Notes under the pieces: generated by a model
Told to the model about the DNA's origin: nothing
Database searches by the model: none
What the model saw: only the letters and a program-made list of their open reading frames with translations
In this document: piece by piece, positions 1-5,764 of the stretch
How the letters are laid out: every line of letters starts with the position of its first letter
Numbering within the stretch: position 1 is the stretch's first letter
Translations under genes and position numbers: made by a program
Assembly: GCA_035641235.1 (NCBI GenBank)
Contig: DASQUP010000003.1
Location: forward strand, 1-12,487
Length of the DNA: 12,487 nt
Direction of reading: 5' to 3'
DNA from: DASQUP01 sp035641235
GTDB lineage: Bacteria > Actinomycetota > CADDZG01 > WHSQ01

Positions 1-527
1 CCCTCGGCGAGATCCAGGTCATCGAGGTCGAGGTCGACGAGCTCCGAAATCCGCAGACCGGCCCCGTAGAGGGTCTCGAGGATCGCCCGGTCCCGGCGGC
101 CTCGTAGGTCGGCGGACGGTAGCTCGACTAGTTTCTCCACGTCCTCCACGGCGATGGCCTTGGGTATGGACCTCGGCTTCTTCGGAACTCCTACCTTGGC
201 CGTGGGGTCGGAGTTCAGGTGGCCCTCCCGGACGAGGAACCGGTAGAAGGCCCGCACCGCAACCAGCATCCGGGCCACAGACGCGGCGGCGAAGGGAGCC
301 GACGCGGGAGGCGTACCCGATCGAAGCCGGTCGAGGTAGTCGGTAACGTCGTCCGGAGTCGCCTTTGCCCCGTCAATGCGCGCGGTTCTGCAGTAGGCAT
401 CCCACATGTTGAGGTCCCGCCGGTATGCATCGACTGTGTTCTTGGACAGTCCGCGTTCGTAGGACGCATGGGCGAGGAATTCGTCGATCCTTTTTTGCTG
501 GCGAAGCGCCGACGTCTGCGTGTTCAT
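1..527 (-). CDS. xerD: Tyrosine site-specific recombinase XerD/XerC (3' part outside window)
   Basis: Tyrosine recombinases of this type resolve chromosome dimers at dif by cutting and rejoining DNA through a phosphotyrosine intermediate. Only the first 175 codons are present; the reading frame runs off the left edge. Residues about 10-100 form the N-terminal SAM-like core-binding domain (KNTVDAYRRDL at 29-39, AFYRFLVREG at 93-102). The catalytic domain starts near residue 120 and shows the first catalytic arginine, R159, in LYGAGLRISEL. The second Arg/His box and the tyrosine lie outside. The ATG at 527 follows a purine-rich GAGGTGGG about 9 nt upstream, and the start is only 25 bp after the ald stop, so the two genes are probably cotranscribed. 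XerC and XerD cannot be separated on this fragment; I prefer XerD because the pyrG/ald neighbourhood is where actinobacterial xerD sits. There is no sign of phage or integron association. Confidence 0.93.
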   Translation of the reverse strand, partial: MNTQTSALRQQKRIDEFLAHASYERGLSKNTVDAYRRDLNMWDAYCRTARIDGAKATPDDVTDYLDRLRSGTPPASAPFAAASVARMLVAVRAFYRFLVREGHLNSDPTAKVGVPKKPRSIPKAIAVEDVEKLVELPSADLRGRRDRAILETLYGAGLRISELVDLDLDDLDLAE

Positions 528-552
528 TGCCGCGGTCCCACCTCAGGGGGTG

Positions 553-1665
553 TCAGAGGAGCTCGGTCAGCGCCACGGCTTCGAGGCCGTGAGCCTCGGC
601 AACCGGCTCGTAAGTGACTGCACCCTTGTAGACGTTGACCCCTTTCGCCAGTGCCGGGTCGTCGCGGATCGCCGTCTCCAGGCCCTTGTCGGCGAGCTGC
701 ACCGCGTACGGCAGGGTGGCATTGGTGAGTGCGTACGTCGATGTGTGTGGCACGGCCCCGGGCATGTTGCCCACGCAGTAGTGCACAACGTCGTGCACCT
801 TGTATGTGGGTTCGGAGTGGGTCGTCATTTTGGAGGTTGCGAAACACCCGCCCTGATCTATCGAGATGTCGACGGCGACCGATCCCGGCCTCATCTCGGC
901 GATGACCTCCTCGGTCACCAGTTTCGGCGCGAGCGCACCGGGGATGAGCACCGCACCGATCACGAGGTCTGCCGACGCTACCGTTTCCTCGAGCGAGAGT
1001 CGGTTGGAGGCGAGCGTCAGGATCTTGCCCTGGTGGATGCGGTCAACGTCGCGGAGTTTGTTGATGTTGGTGTCGAGGATGACGACCTCGGCCTCCATGC
1101 CCTGCGCTATCCACGCCGCATTCTGGCCCGCCATCCCGGCCCCGAGGACCACCACGCGGGCAGGCCGGACTCCCGAAACTCCACCGAGGAGAATGCCCCG
1201 GCCGCCGTGCTCCCGCTCGAGGTGGTTCGCGCCGACCTGGGGAGCCATCCGTCCTGCCACCTCGCTCATTGGAGCCAGCAGGGGAAGCGTTCCGTCGCTC
1301 ATTTCGACGGTTTCGTAGGCTACGGCATGCGTCCCGGACTGCACGAGCGCCTTGGTCACCTCGGCACTCGCGGCGAGATGAAGGTAGGTGAACAGGACGA
1401 GCCCCTCGCGCAGCCGCCCGAATTCCTCCGGGACCGGCTCCTTCACCTTCAGCACCAGGTCGGAATCGGCGAATACGGAATCCGCATCCGGCACAATCGT
1501 CGCCCCGGCGCGCTCGAACTCGGCGTTTGTGATGCTTGACCCGCGGCCGGCATCGTGCTCGATCAGGACGTTGTGACCCCCCACAACAAGCTCCCTCACA
1601 CCCGCAGGGGTTATGGCCACCCGGTACTCGTTGTCCTTTAGCTCCCGCGGAACCCCGACCCTCAT
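553..1665 (-). CDS. ald: L-alanine dehydrogenase
   Basis: This cytoplasmic enzyme reversibly deaminates L-alanine to pyruvate and ammonia with NAD+, linking alanine catabolism, nitrogen assimilation and redox balance. The 370-residue length is typical. Residues known as functional in mycobacterial Ald fall at the same numbers: R15 and K75 (substrate binding), H96 (acid/base) and D270. The Rossmann fold shows VLGAGMAGQNAA at 173-184 and the NAD-ribose aspartate D198 in VVILDTNINKL. The conserved stretches LPLLAPMSEVAGR (127-139) and VGNMPGAVPHTSTYALTNAT are intact. The ATG at 1665 gives the canonical MRVGVPRE N-terminus. No clear Shine-Dalgarno precedes it, but a TATTGT box ends 7 nt upstream, so translation may be leaderless. 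It precedes xerD in a likely two-gene operon. No regulator such as AldR is encoded in the window. Confidence 0.97.
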   Translation of the reverse strand: MRVGVPRELKDNEYRVAITPAGVRELVVGGHNVLIEHDAGRGSSITNAEFERAGATIVPDADSVFADSDLVLKVKEPVPEEFGRLREGLVLFTYLHLAASAEVTKALVQSGTHAVAYETVEMSDGTLPLLAPMSEVAGRMAPQVGANHLEREHGGRGILLGGVSGVRPARVVVLGAGMAGQNAAWIAQGMEAEVVILDTNINKLRDVDRIHQGKILTLASNRLSLEETVASADLVIGAVLIPGALAPKLVTEEVIAEMRPGSVAVDISIDQGGCFATSKMTTHSEPTYKVHDVVHYCVGNMPGAVPHTSTYALTNATLPYAVQLADKGLETAIRDDPALAKGVNVYKGAVTYEPVAEAHGLEAVALTELL

Positions 1666-1678
1666 GGGCTAGACAATA
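1666..1678 (-). promoter_or_regulatory. Candidate leaderless promoter (-10 box) of ald
   Basis: On the minus strand TATTGT (1678 to 1673) fits the actinobacterial TANNNT -10 consensus and lies exactly 7 nt before the ald ATG, the spacing seen at leaderless genes. The lack of a Shine-Dalgarno agrees. I see no convincing -35 box, so this rests on one hexamer plus spacing. Confidence 0.35.
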
Positions 1679-1683
1679 TCGTC

Positions 1684-1806
1684 ATGCGCACGATGGTCGC
1701 CGTTCCGTTCCCGGACGCGAAAGTGGCTACCCTGGCGAGGGCGTTGGGCTGGCGCGCCGAGATCAGAGGACATTTTGTAGGCATCTGCGTGCGGATGACG
1801 CCGTGA
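1684..1806 (+). CDS. Possible 40-residue small ORF in the divergent intergenic region (doubtful)
   Basis: An ATG at 1684 opens 40 codons ending at TGA 1804-1806. The product begins MRTMVAVPFPDAK, has no membrane segment or recognised motif, and contains one cysteine. Most codons end in G or C, as in the real genes here, which is the only positive coding sign. There is no Shine-Dalgarno; a GACAAT hexamer ends 6 nt upstream, so a leaderless start is conceivable. It stops 14 bp before the GTG of the next gene on the same strand. It could be a small protein, a leader peptide, a gene remnant or chance. I do not recognise it. Confidence 0.2.
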   Translation: MRTMVAVPFPDAKVATLARALGWRAEIRGHFVGICVRMTP

Positions 1807-1820
1807 AAGGGTCTAAATAA

Positions 1821-2255
1821 GTGGAGCTGAGCCGGCGACAACGAGCAGCCAGGTTGGCTATTGCACTGGGAGTCCTACTTGCCTTGGCTGCGGGAAGTTT
1901 CTGGGGGGACGACGAACATTTTCCGTTCGGCCCCTTCCGCATGTACTCGGTTCGAAACGATCCGAACGCCACGATCCTCGTAACCAGCGTGCGCGGGACC
2001 TCGACCGACGGGGAGGAGCTGCGGATCCCGTTCTCTGATCTGGGGATTCGGCGCGCCGAGTTGGACGGACAGCTGACGCGTTTTTTTGCCGATGACTCTC
2101 GCCTTGCCGGGGTCCTGGTGGAGTCATACGAGAACATGGGCAGCCGGCCCCCGCTCGCCGAGCTGAGGATCATCCGCACGATTCACCAGCTCGAGGCCGG
2201 ACGAGCAGTGAGCTCATCCGAGAGGATGTTGGGGGTTTGGAGGAGGGGCGATTGA
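1821..2255 (+). CDS. Small single-pass membrane-anchored protein, partner of the HTTM-like gene
   Basis: Unknown function. The 144-residue product has a basic N-terminus (ELSRRQRAARL), one hydrophobic segment at about residues 12-28 (LAIALGVLLALAAGSFW) that works as signal anchor or uncleaved signal, then a soluble domain that should face outside. Just after the membrane segment comes FPFGPFRMYSV (about 34-44). I recall similar proline/aromatic Pro-Met-Tyr-Ser stretches in small proteins and domains encoded beside HTTM genes, but cannot verify this here. The soluble part is mixed alpha/beta in character with no cysteines and no catalytic motif that I recognise. The GTG start at 1821 follows AAAGGG with 9 nt spacing. 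The stop TGA overlaps the TTG start of the next gene, so the two are translationally coupled and probably act together. The gene is real judging by composition, length and coupling. Confidence 0.75.
   Translation: MELSRRQRAARLAIALGVLLALAAGSFWGDDEHFPFGPFRMYSVRNDPNATILVTSVRGTSTDGEELRIPFSDLGIRRAELDGQLTRFFADDSRLAGVLVESYENMGSRPPLAELRIIRTIHQLEAGRAVSSSERMLGVWRRGD
2239..2254 (+). promoter_or_regulatory. Ribosome binding site fixing the TTG start of the HTTM-like gene
   Basis: GGAGGAGG at 2239-2246 lies 5 nt before TTG at 2252-2254. That TTG overlaps the TGA (2253-2255) of the upstream gene. An in-frame TTG at 2237 would place the start inside or before this site and is therefore unlikely. Confidence 0.7.
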
Positions 2256-3136
2256 GTACAAAACTCACTCGCTCTCCCCTCAGCCGCCTGGGCGCATGGT
2301 GGTTCGGTCCGCTACCGCGCGGGCGAGTCGCGGCCCTGCGCACCTTCGTCTACGGGTTCATCTTCCTTGATCTCTTCGTCCTCCGGCCGTGGGTCTCGGT
2401 CCACGGTGACGTGCCGCCCGAGCTCTACCATCCGCTGTTCATCACGAACTTCCTTCCGATGCCAACGCCGACTCCGCTCACGGTGGGGGCGATCCAGGCG
2501 GCGCTGATTGTGAGCTGTGCGGTAGCCCTTACCGGGCGATGGCCGAGGCTCGCCGGGGCCCTGGTGTTCGTGTTCTACCTGCAGTGGATGCTGGTCGCCT
2601 TCTCATACGGGAAAGTCGACCACGATCGCGTGGCGTTCCTCGTTGCGCTTGCGGTGCTCCCGACGGCCGGACCGGCTCGGTGGGGAGACACCGAGGCCGA
2701 TGAGGCGGCAGGATTCGCCATCCGTTCGATCCAGGTCGCAGTTGTGATCACTTACTTCGCTTCGGTGCTGGCCAAAATTCGATTCGGAGGCCTCAACTGG
2801 GCGACTGGTTCGACTTTCCTCAGAGCCATCATCAGGAGGGGCACCTTCCTCGCAGAACCGCTTGTTAGCCACCCCGCGATACTGAAGCTTGGTCAGTTCA
2901 CGTTGATCGCCTTTGAACTCCTGTCCCCGCTGCTCCTCGCTCCTGGACGAATCGGACTCGTAATGCTCGGCATTGTCGTCATATTCCATCTTGTGACGTA
3001 CTCGGGTATCGGGATCATGTTCTGGCCGCACGTCCTCTGCCTGCTGGCGTTCGTGCCGCTCGAACGCCTCAATCCCCGTGAGTGGGTGGCAATTGGGCGC
3101 GCGCGGCTGCAGGCGCACCGGGCAGTCGTCGACTGA
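2252..3136 (+). CDS. HTTM-like multi-pass integral membrane protein
   Basis: The 294-residue product has about seven or eight hydrophobic segments (roughly 28-46, 75-94, 99-118, 124-138, 157-175, 211-230, 233-252, 255-270). The layout resembles the HTTM domain related to the membrane part of vitamin K-dependent gamma-carboxylase. Typical features are a polar loop SYGKVDHDRV (118-127) before a helix ending in a Pro/Gly turn, and YFASVLAKIRFGGLNWATG (168-186), matching the usual K-(I/L)-x-x-x-G-x-x-W-x-x-G pattern, then a FHL in a late helix. The lumenal carboxylase domain is absent, so carboxylase activity is not implied; the substrate is unknown. The TTG start at 2252 is chosen for its strong ribosome binding site and TTGA overlap with the upstream gene. 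It ends 19 bp from the convergent pyrG stop, leaving no room for a normal terminator. A DoxX/MauE-like assignment is the main alternative. Confidence 0.75.
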   Translation: MSTKLTRSPLSRLGAWWFGPLPRGRVAALRTFVYGFIFLDLFVLRPWVSVHGDVPPELYHPLFITNFLPMPTPTPLTVGAIQAALIVSCAVALTGRWPRLAGALVFVFYLQWMLVAFSYGKVDHDRVAFLVALAVLPTAGPARWGDTEADEAAGFAIRSIQVAVVITYFASVLAKIRFGGLNWATGSTFLRAIIRRGTFLAEPLVSHPAILKLGQFTLIAFELLSPLLLAPGRIGLVMLGIVVIFHLVTYSGIGIMFWPHVLCLLAFVPLERLNPREWVAIGRARLQAHRAVVD

Positions 3137-3155
3137 CCGGAGTGCTCCCGCGGAC

Positions 3156-4799
3156 TCAGCCGGCAGCTCGGGTGTGCGACTCCAGATCCACGACCCTCGG
3201 GCGCGGGTGGGCGAGGGTCGCGCCGATGAAGTCGCGGAACAACGGCTGTGGCCGGTCCGGCCGGCTCTTGAACTCGGGATGGAACTGCCCTGCCACGAAC
3301 CAGGGGTGATCGGGCAGCTCGATGATCTCGACGAGGGTCCCGTCGGGCGATTCTCCCGAGCACACCATCCCCGCATCTTCCAGCCGGCGCCGGAATCTCG
3401 GGTTCACTTCGTATCGGTGACGGTGGCGCTCGAAGATGAGCTCCCCCCCGTAAGCCGCCTCCGCTTTGGTGTCCCGTGTGATCCGGCACGGGTACGAGCC
3501 GAGTCTCATGGTTCCACCCAGCGTCCCGAGGTCCTGGCCGGCGAGGATGTCCACGACCGGATAGGGCGTCTTCGAGTCGAATTCCGACGAGTTGGCGTTC
3601 TCGAGACCGGCGACGTTGCGGGCGAACTCGACGACGGCACACTGCAGTCCGAGACAGATTCCGAGGAAGGGAATGCCGTGTTCACGCGCATAGCGGACCG
3701 CGTTGATCTTTCCCTCCACACCTCGAACGCCGAACCCTCCGGGAACGAGGATCCCACCAAGGTCACCGAGCACGCTGTCCAGATCGGCGGTCTCGAGATC
3801 GTCGGAGGCTACCCACCGAATATCGACCTGGGCGCCGTGATAGAAGCTCGCGTGTCTGAGGCTCTCGACGACCGAGTGGTAGGCGTCGGGCAGCTTCACA
3901 TACTTGCCGATCAATCCGATCTTGACCGTCTCCGCCGCTGAGTCGATGCGTCCGACGAGGTCTTTCCACGGATGCAGCTCGGGCTGAGGAACGTCATCCA
4001 TCCTCATGTGGTCGACGACGAACTCATCAAGCCCTTCGTCGTGGAGGACCAGCGGAATCTCATAGATGTTCTTGGAGTCGACCGCCGACACGATGGCATT
4101 CATATTCACGTCGCACAACAACGAGATCTTCCGCTTGAGTTCGGAGCTGATGGGTCGGTCGGAACGGCAAACGATGACGTCCGGCTGAATTCCGATGCTC
4201 CGGAGTTCCCGAACGGAGTGCTGTGTGGGTTTGGTCTTGAGTTCTTCCGCAGGCGCCATGTACGGCACGAGCGTCACGTGGAGGTAGCACGTGTCATCAC
4301 GCCCGACTTCCATCTTCAACTGGCGGATGGCTTCGAGGAACGGGAGCGACTCGATGTCACCCACCGTGCCGCCGATCTCCGTTATGAGAACGTCGGCTCC
4401 CGAATCCTCCGCAAGATTGAGGATGCGCTCCTTGATGGCATTGGTGATGTGAGGGATGACCTGAACCGTGTCGCCGAGGTAGTCGCCGCGCCTTTCCTTC
4501 GCGATGACGCTCTGGTAGATGGCGCCGGTGGTCACGTTGGAGGCGCGCCGCATGTTTTCGTCGATGAAGCGCTCGTAGTGGCCCAGGTCGAGATCCGTTT
4601 CGCCGCCGTCCTCTGTGACGAAGACCTCTCCGTGCTGGAAGGGATTCATAGTGCCGGGATCGACGTTGATGTACGGGTCGAGCTTCTGCATCATGACCCG
4701 CAGACCACGGGCCTTGAGGATCCGCCCCAGGGACGCCGCCGTCAGCCCTTTCCCGAGGCTCGATACCACTCCACCGGTCACGAAAATGTGCTTCGCCAC
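3156..4799 (-). CDS. pyrG: CTP synthase (glutamine hydrolysing)
   Basis: CTP synthase aminates UTP to CTP using ATP and glutamine, the last step of de novo pyrimidine nucleotide synthesis. Starting at GTG 4799 gives 547 residues, close to the 545 of E. coli. The synthase domain (about 1-266) begins with the canonical KHIFVTGGVVSSLGKG, with the ATP-binding loop SSLGKG at 13-18. The class I glutamine amidotransferase domain (about 290-535) has the nucleophile C382 in GICLGLQ and H507/E509 in GQFHPEF, so the Cys-His-Glu triad is complete. A GTG at 4892 would add 31 Pro/Gly-rich residues, but the domain start, the GGGAGGA just upstream of 4799 and the poor site before 4892 favour 4799. The gene follows the steA-to-PNPT operon after a 125-bp leader, so it may have its own promoter as well as read-through. 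It converges on the HTTM-like gene with a 19-bp gap. Confidence 0.97.
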   Translation of the reverse strand: MAKHIFVTGGVVSSLGKGLTAASLGRILKARGLRVMMQKLDPYINVDPGTMNPFQHGEVFVTEDGGETDLDLGHYERFIDENMRRASNVTTGAIYQSVIAKERRGDYLGDTVQVIPHITNAIKERILNLAEDSGADVLITEIGGTVGDIESLPFLEAIRQLKMEVGRDDTCYLHVTLVPYMAPAEELKTKPTQHSVRELRSIGIQPDVIVCRSDRPISSELKRKISLLCDVNMNAIVSAVDSKNIYEIPLVLHDEGLDEFVVDHMRMDDVPQPELHPWKDLVGRIDSAAETVKIGLIGKYVKLPDAYHSVVESLRHASFYHGAQVDIRWVASDDLETADLDSVLGDLGGILVPGGFGVRGVEGKINAVRYAREHGIPFLGICLGLQCAVVEFARNVAGLENANSSEFDSKTPYPVVDILAGQDLGTLGGTMRLGSYPCRITRDTKAEAAYGGELIFERHRHRYEVNPRFRRRLEDAGMVCSGESPDGTLVEIIELPDHPWFVAGQFHPEFKSRPDRPQPLFRDFIGATLAHPRPRVVDLESHTRAAG

Positions 4800-4809
4800 C
4801 AATCCTCCC
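4799..4809 (-). promoter_or_regulatory. Ribosome binding site of pyrG
   Basis: On the minus strand GGGAGGA (4809 to 4803) is followed by three bases and the GTG start. The spacing is short but the match is strong. A TTG at 4802-4800 directly before the GTG is in frame but too close to the site. Confidence 0.6.
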
Positions 4810-4885
4810 AACTCGTGAGTCGGATACGGTTTGTGACCGGCCCTGCCGGATCCGGGCACGGCTTCACCCGGCCTGGATTCTGGGG

Positions 4886-4924
4886 CGGTCACATCACGCT
4901 AGCACGCGCGCCGCCCGGTGACCG
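4886..4924 (-). repeat. Inverted repeat directly after the PNPT-like gene, in the pyrG leader
   Basis: Arms GTGACCG (4918-4924) and CGGTCAC (4886-4892) on the plus strand pair perfectly over 7 bp around a 25-nt loop. The repeat begins right after the stop of the PNPT-like gene. A further copy of the arm, GTGACCGG at about 4832-4839, could pair with the middle arm instead, so two exclusive foldings exist in a read-through transcript. There is no U-tract after either stem, so it is not a standard intrinsic terminator. It may be a processing or weak termination site, or chance in GC-rich DNA. Confidence 0.35.
4896..4904 (-). promoter_or_regulatory. Candidate extended -10 promoter of pyrG
   Basis: The minus strand reads TGCTAGCGT (4904 to 4896), which fits an extended -10 (TGN followed by TANNNT). 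Transcription would start near 4889 and leave about 90 nt of leader before the pyrG GTG. No good -35 box lies at 16-19 bp, as expected if the TG extension compensates. It sits inside the loop of the inverted repeat at 4886-4924. Confidence 0.35.
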
Positions 4925-5764
4925 TCATTTTCTTCCCAGTCGGTCGAGAGCCTTTAGCCATCCGACCCGGTCGATGGCGCGCGAGAAGCTCCACCGCTCG
5001 GAAGCCGCATTCAGGGCGACGAGCACAACGATCGCTATCGCCCGGCCGGCATCGTCTGTGGCGGACGCGAGCCCCAATCCCCACACCGCACCCAGGGGAT
5101 TGGCCCCCGCATCGCCCAACATTCCCCTCGCCCTGAGGTCGGAGGGAAGGACGGCCGCGAGAGCCCCGGCAGTTCCCGCCGCCGCAACCGCCCACCCGGA
5201 GGTGCCCCCCACGAACACCGGAACGGCGGCGAGCAGCCACAACTTTCCGGCGCGCCCCGGCGCGCGGTCGAGCAGATTGAACGTGTTCGCGCCGAGGGCG
5301 ACCACGACTGCGACCACAACGCTGTCGACACCCGAGGTCACGAGCGCTCCGGCCGCCAGCCCCGCCGCGCCGCCGGCGAGGATCTTGAGCGCCCCGCCGG
5401 TCACGTGCCCCCTCACGGCCGCGCTCAGGTGTCCCGAAAAGCCCCGCGGCCCCTCGTCCCCCCGGAGGTCGTCGACGCGACCGGCCGCACCCATGATCCC
5501 CACCACGAGTGCAACCGCCGCACCCATTCGGCCCGTCTCCGAAGCGTCCCAGCCCGCCGCTCCGGCCAGGCCGAGGACGGCCAGCGCCGCCAACGAACCG
5601 GCTATCAGGCCGTCCCCGAGAACGGCGGGGACCGCGAGCCCGGCGACGTTAATACGGATCAGCCCCTGGGGCGGGGACGCTATCCGGATCCGCGTCACCC
5701 AGAGCGCGACGGCCGCCCCCACCGCCGCGGCGGCCGCGGCTGCACCCGCCACCTCTACAGTCAC
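4925..5764 (-). CDS. PNPT-family (MraY/WecA-like) membrane sugar-phosphate transferase homologue
   Basis: Family members transfer a sugar-1-phosphate from a nucleotide sugar to polyprenyl phosphate on the cytoplasmic membrane face, the first step of lipid-linked glycan synthesis. The 279-residue product is mostly hydrophobic, with an alanine-rich first helix and about eight or nine helices in all. Family landmarks appear in order: RINVAGLAVPAVLG (37-50), matching the N-terminal Arg-x-Asn/Gly-x-x-Pro loop; VDDLRGDEG (97-105), the DDxxG metal/prenyl motif; NTFNLLDRAPGRAGK (160-174) in place of the usual NxxNxxDGxDGLA; and MLGDAGANPLG (215-225). It is shorter than MraY, and the altered third motif suggests a distinct subfamily with an unknown substrate. 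The GTG start at 5764 overlaps the upstream TGA as GTGA and follows GAGGAGG with 7 nt spacing. Membership is secure in my view; catalytic activity is inferred. Confidence 0.82.
   Translation of the reverse strand: MTVEVAGAAAAAAAVGAAVALWVTRIRIASPPQGLIRINVAGLAVPAVLGDGLIAGSLAALAVLGLAGAAGWDASETGRMGAAVALVVGIMGAAGRVDDLRGDEGPRGFSGHLSAAVRGHVTGGALKILAGGAAGLAAGALVTSGVDSVVVAVVVALGANTFNLLDRAPGRAGKLWLLAAVPVFVGGTSGWAVAAAGTAGALAAVLPSDLRARGMLGDAGANPLGAVWGLGLASATDDAGRAIAIVVLVALNAASERWSFSRAIDRVGWLKALDRLGRK

Larger units (their letters stand above)
1666..1820. other. Divergent intergenic region between ald and the HTTM cassette
   Basis: These 155 bp must hold the promoters for ald (leftward) and for the two-gene membrane cassette (rightward), because the genes point away from each other. 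The AT-rich patch at about 1669-1680 offers overlapping -10-like hexamers on both strands. For the rightward cassette I see a weak TTGGGC at 1744-1749 and an AT-rich ACATTTTGTAG at 1770-1780, too poor to call as a promoter. An AAAGGG at 1806-1811 is a plausible ribosome binding site for the GTG at 1821. No operator palindrome stands out. Confidence 0.5.

Noticed and set aside
1..527. Mobile element or integron integrase at the left edge
   Set aside because: The recombinase is followed upstream by ald with a short gap in a conserved actinobacterial neighbourhood; no attachment site, repeats or cargo are seen, so a housekeeping Xer protein is far more likely.
520..1539. A 339-codon open frame on the plus strand antisense to ald
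   Set aside because: The minus strand encodes an intact alanine dehydrogenase with all catalytic residues; the antisense product is His/Arg/Gly-rich with no recognisable fold.
3137..3163. Imperfect hairpin (GAGT/ACTC and CCG/CGG arms) at the convergent end of the HTTM-like gene and pyrG
   Set aside because: Stem is short and bulged, the loop is long, part of it lies inside the pyrG coding end and no T-tract follows on either strand, so I do not call a terminator.
4800..4892. Upstream GTG (4892) adding 31 residues to CTP synthase
   Set aside because: The extension is Pro/Gly-rich and precedes the canonical KHIFVTGG start; 4892 has no ribosome binding site whereas 4799 has GGGAGGA.
5710..5755. 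GCC/GCG-rich repeat-like tract
   Set aside because: It is the alanine-rich first helix of the PNPT-like protein, ordinary for a GC-rich membrane gene.
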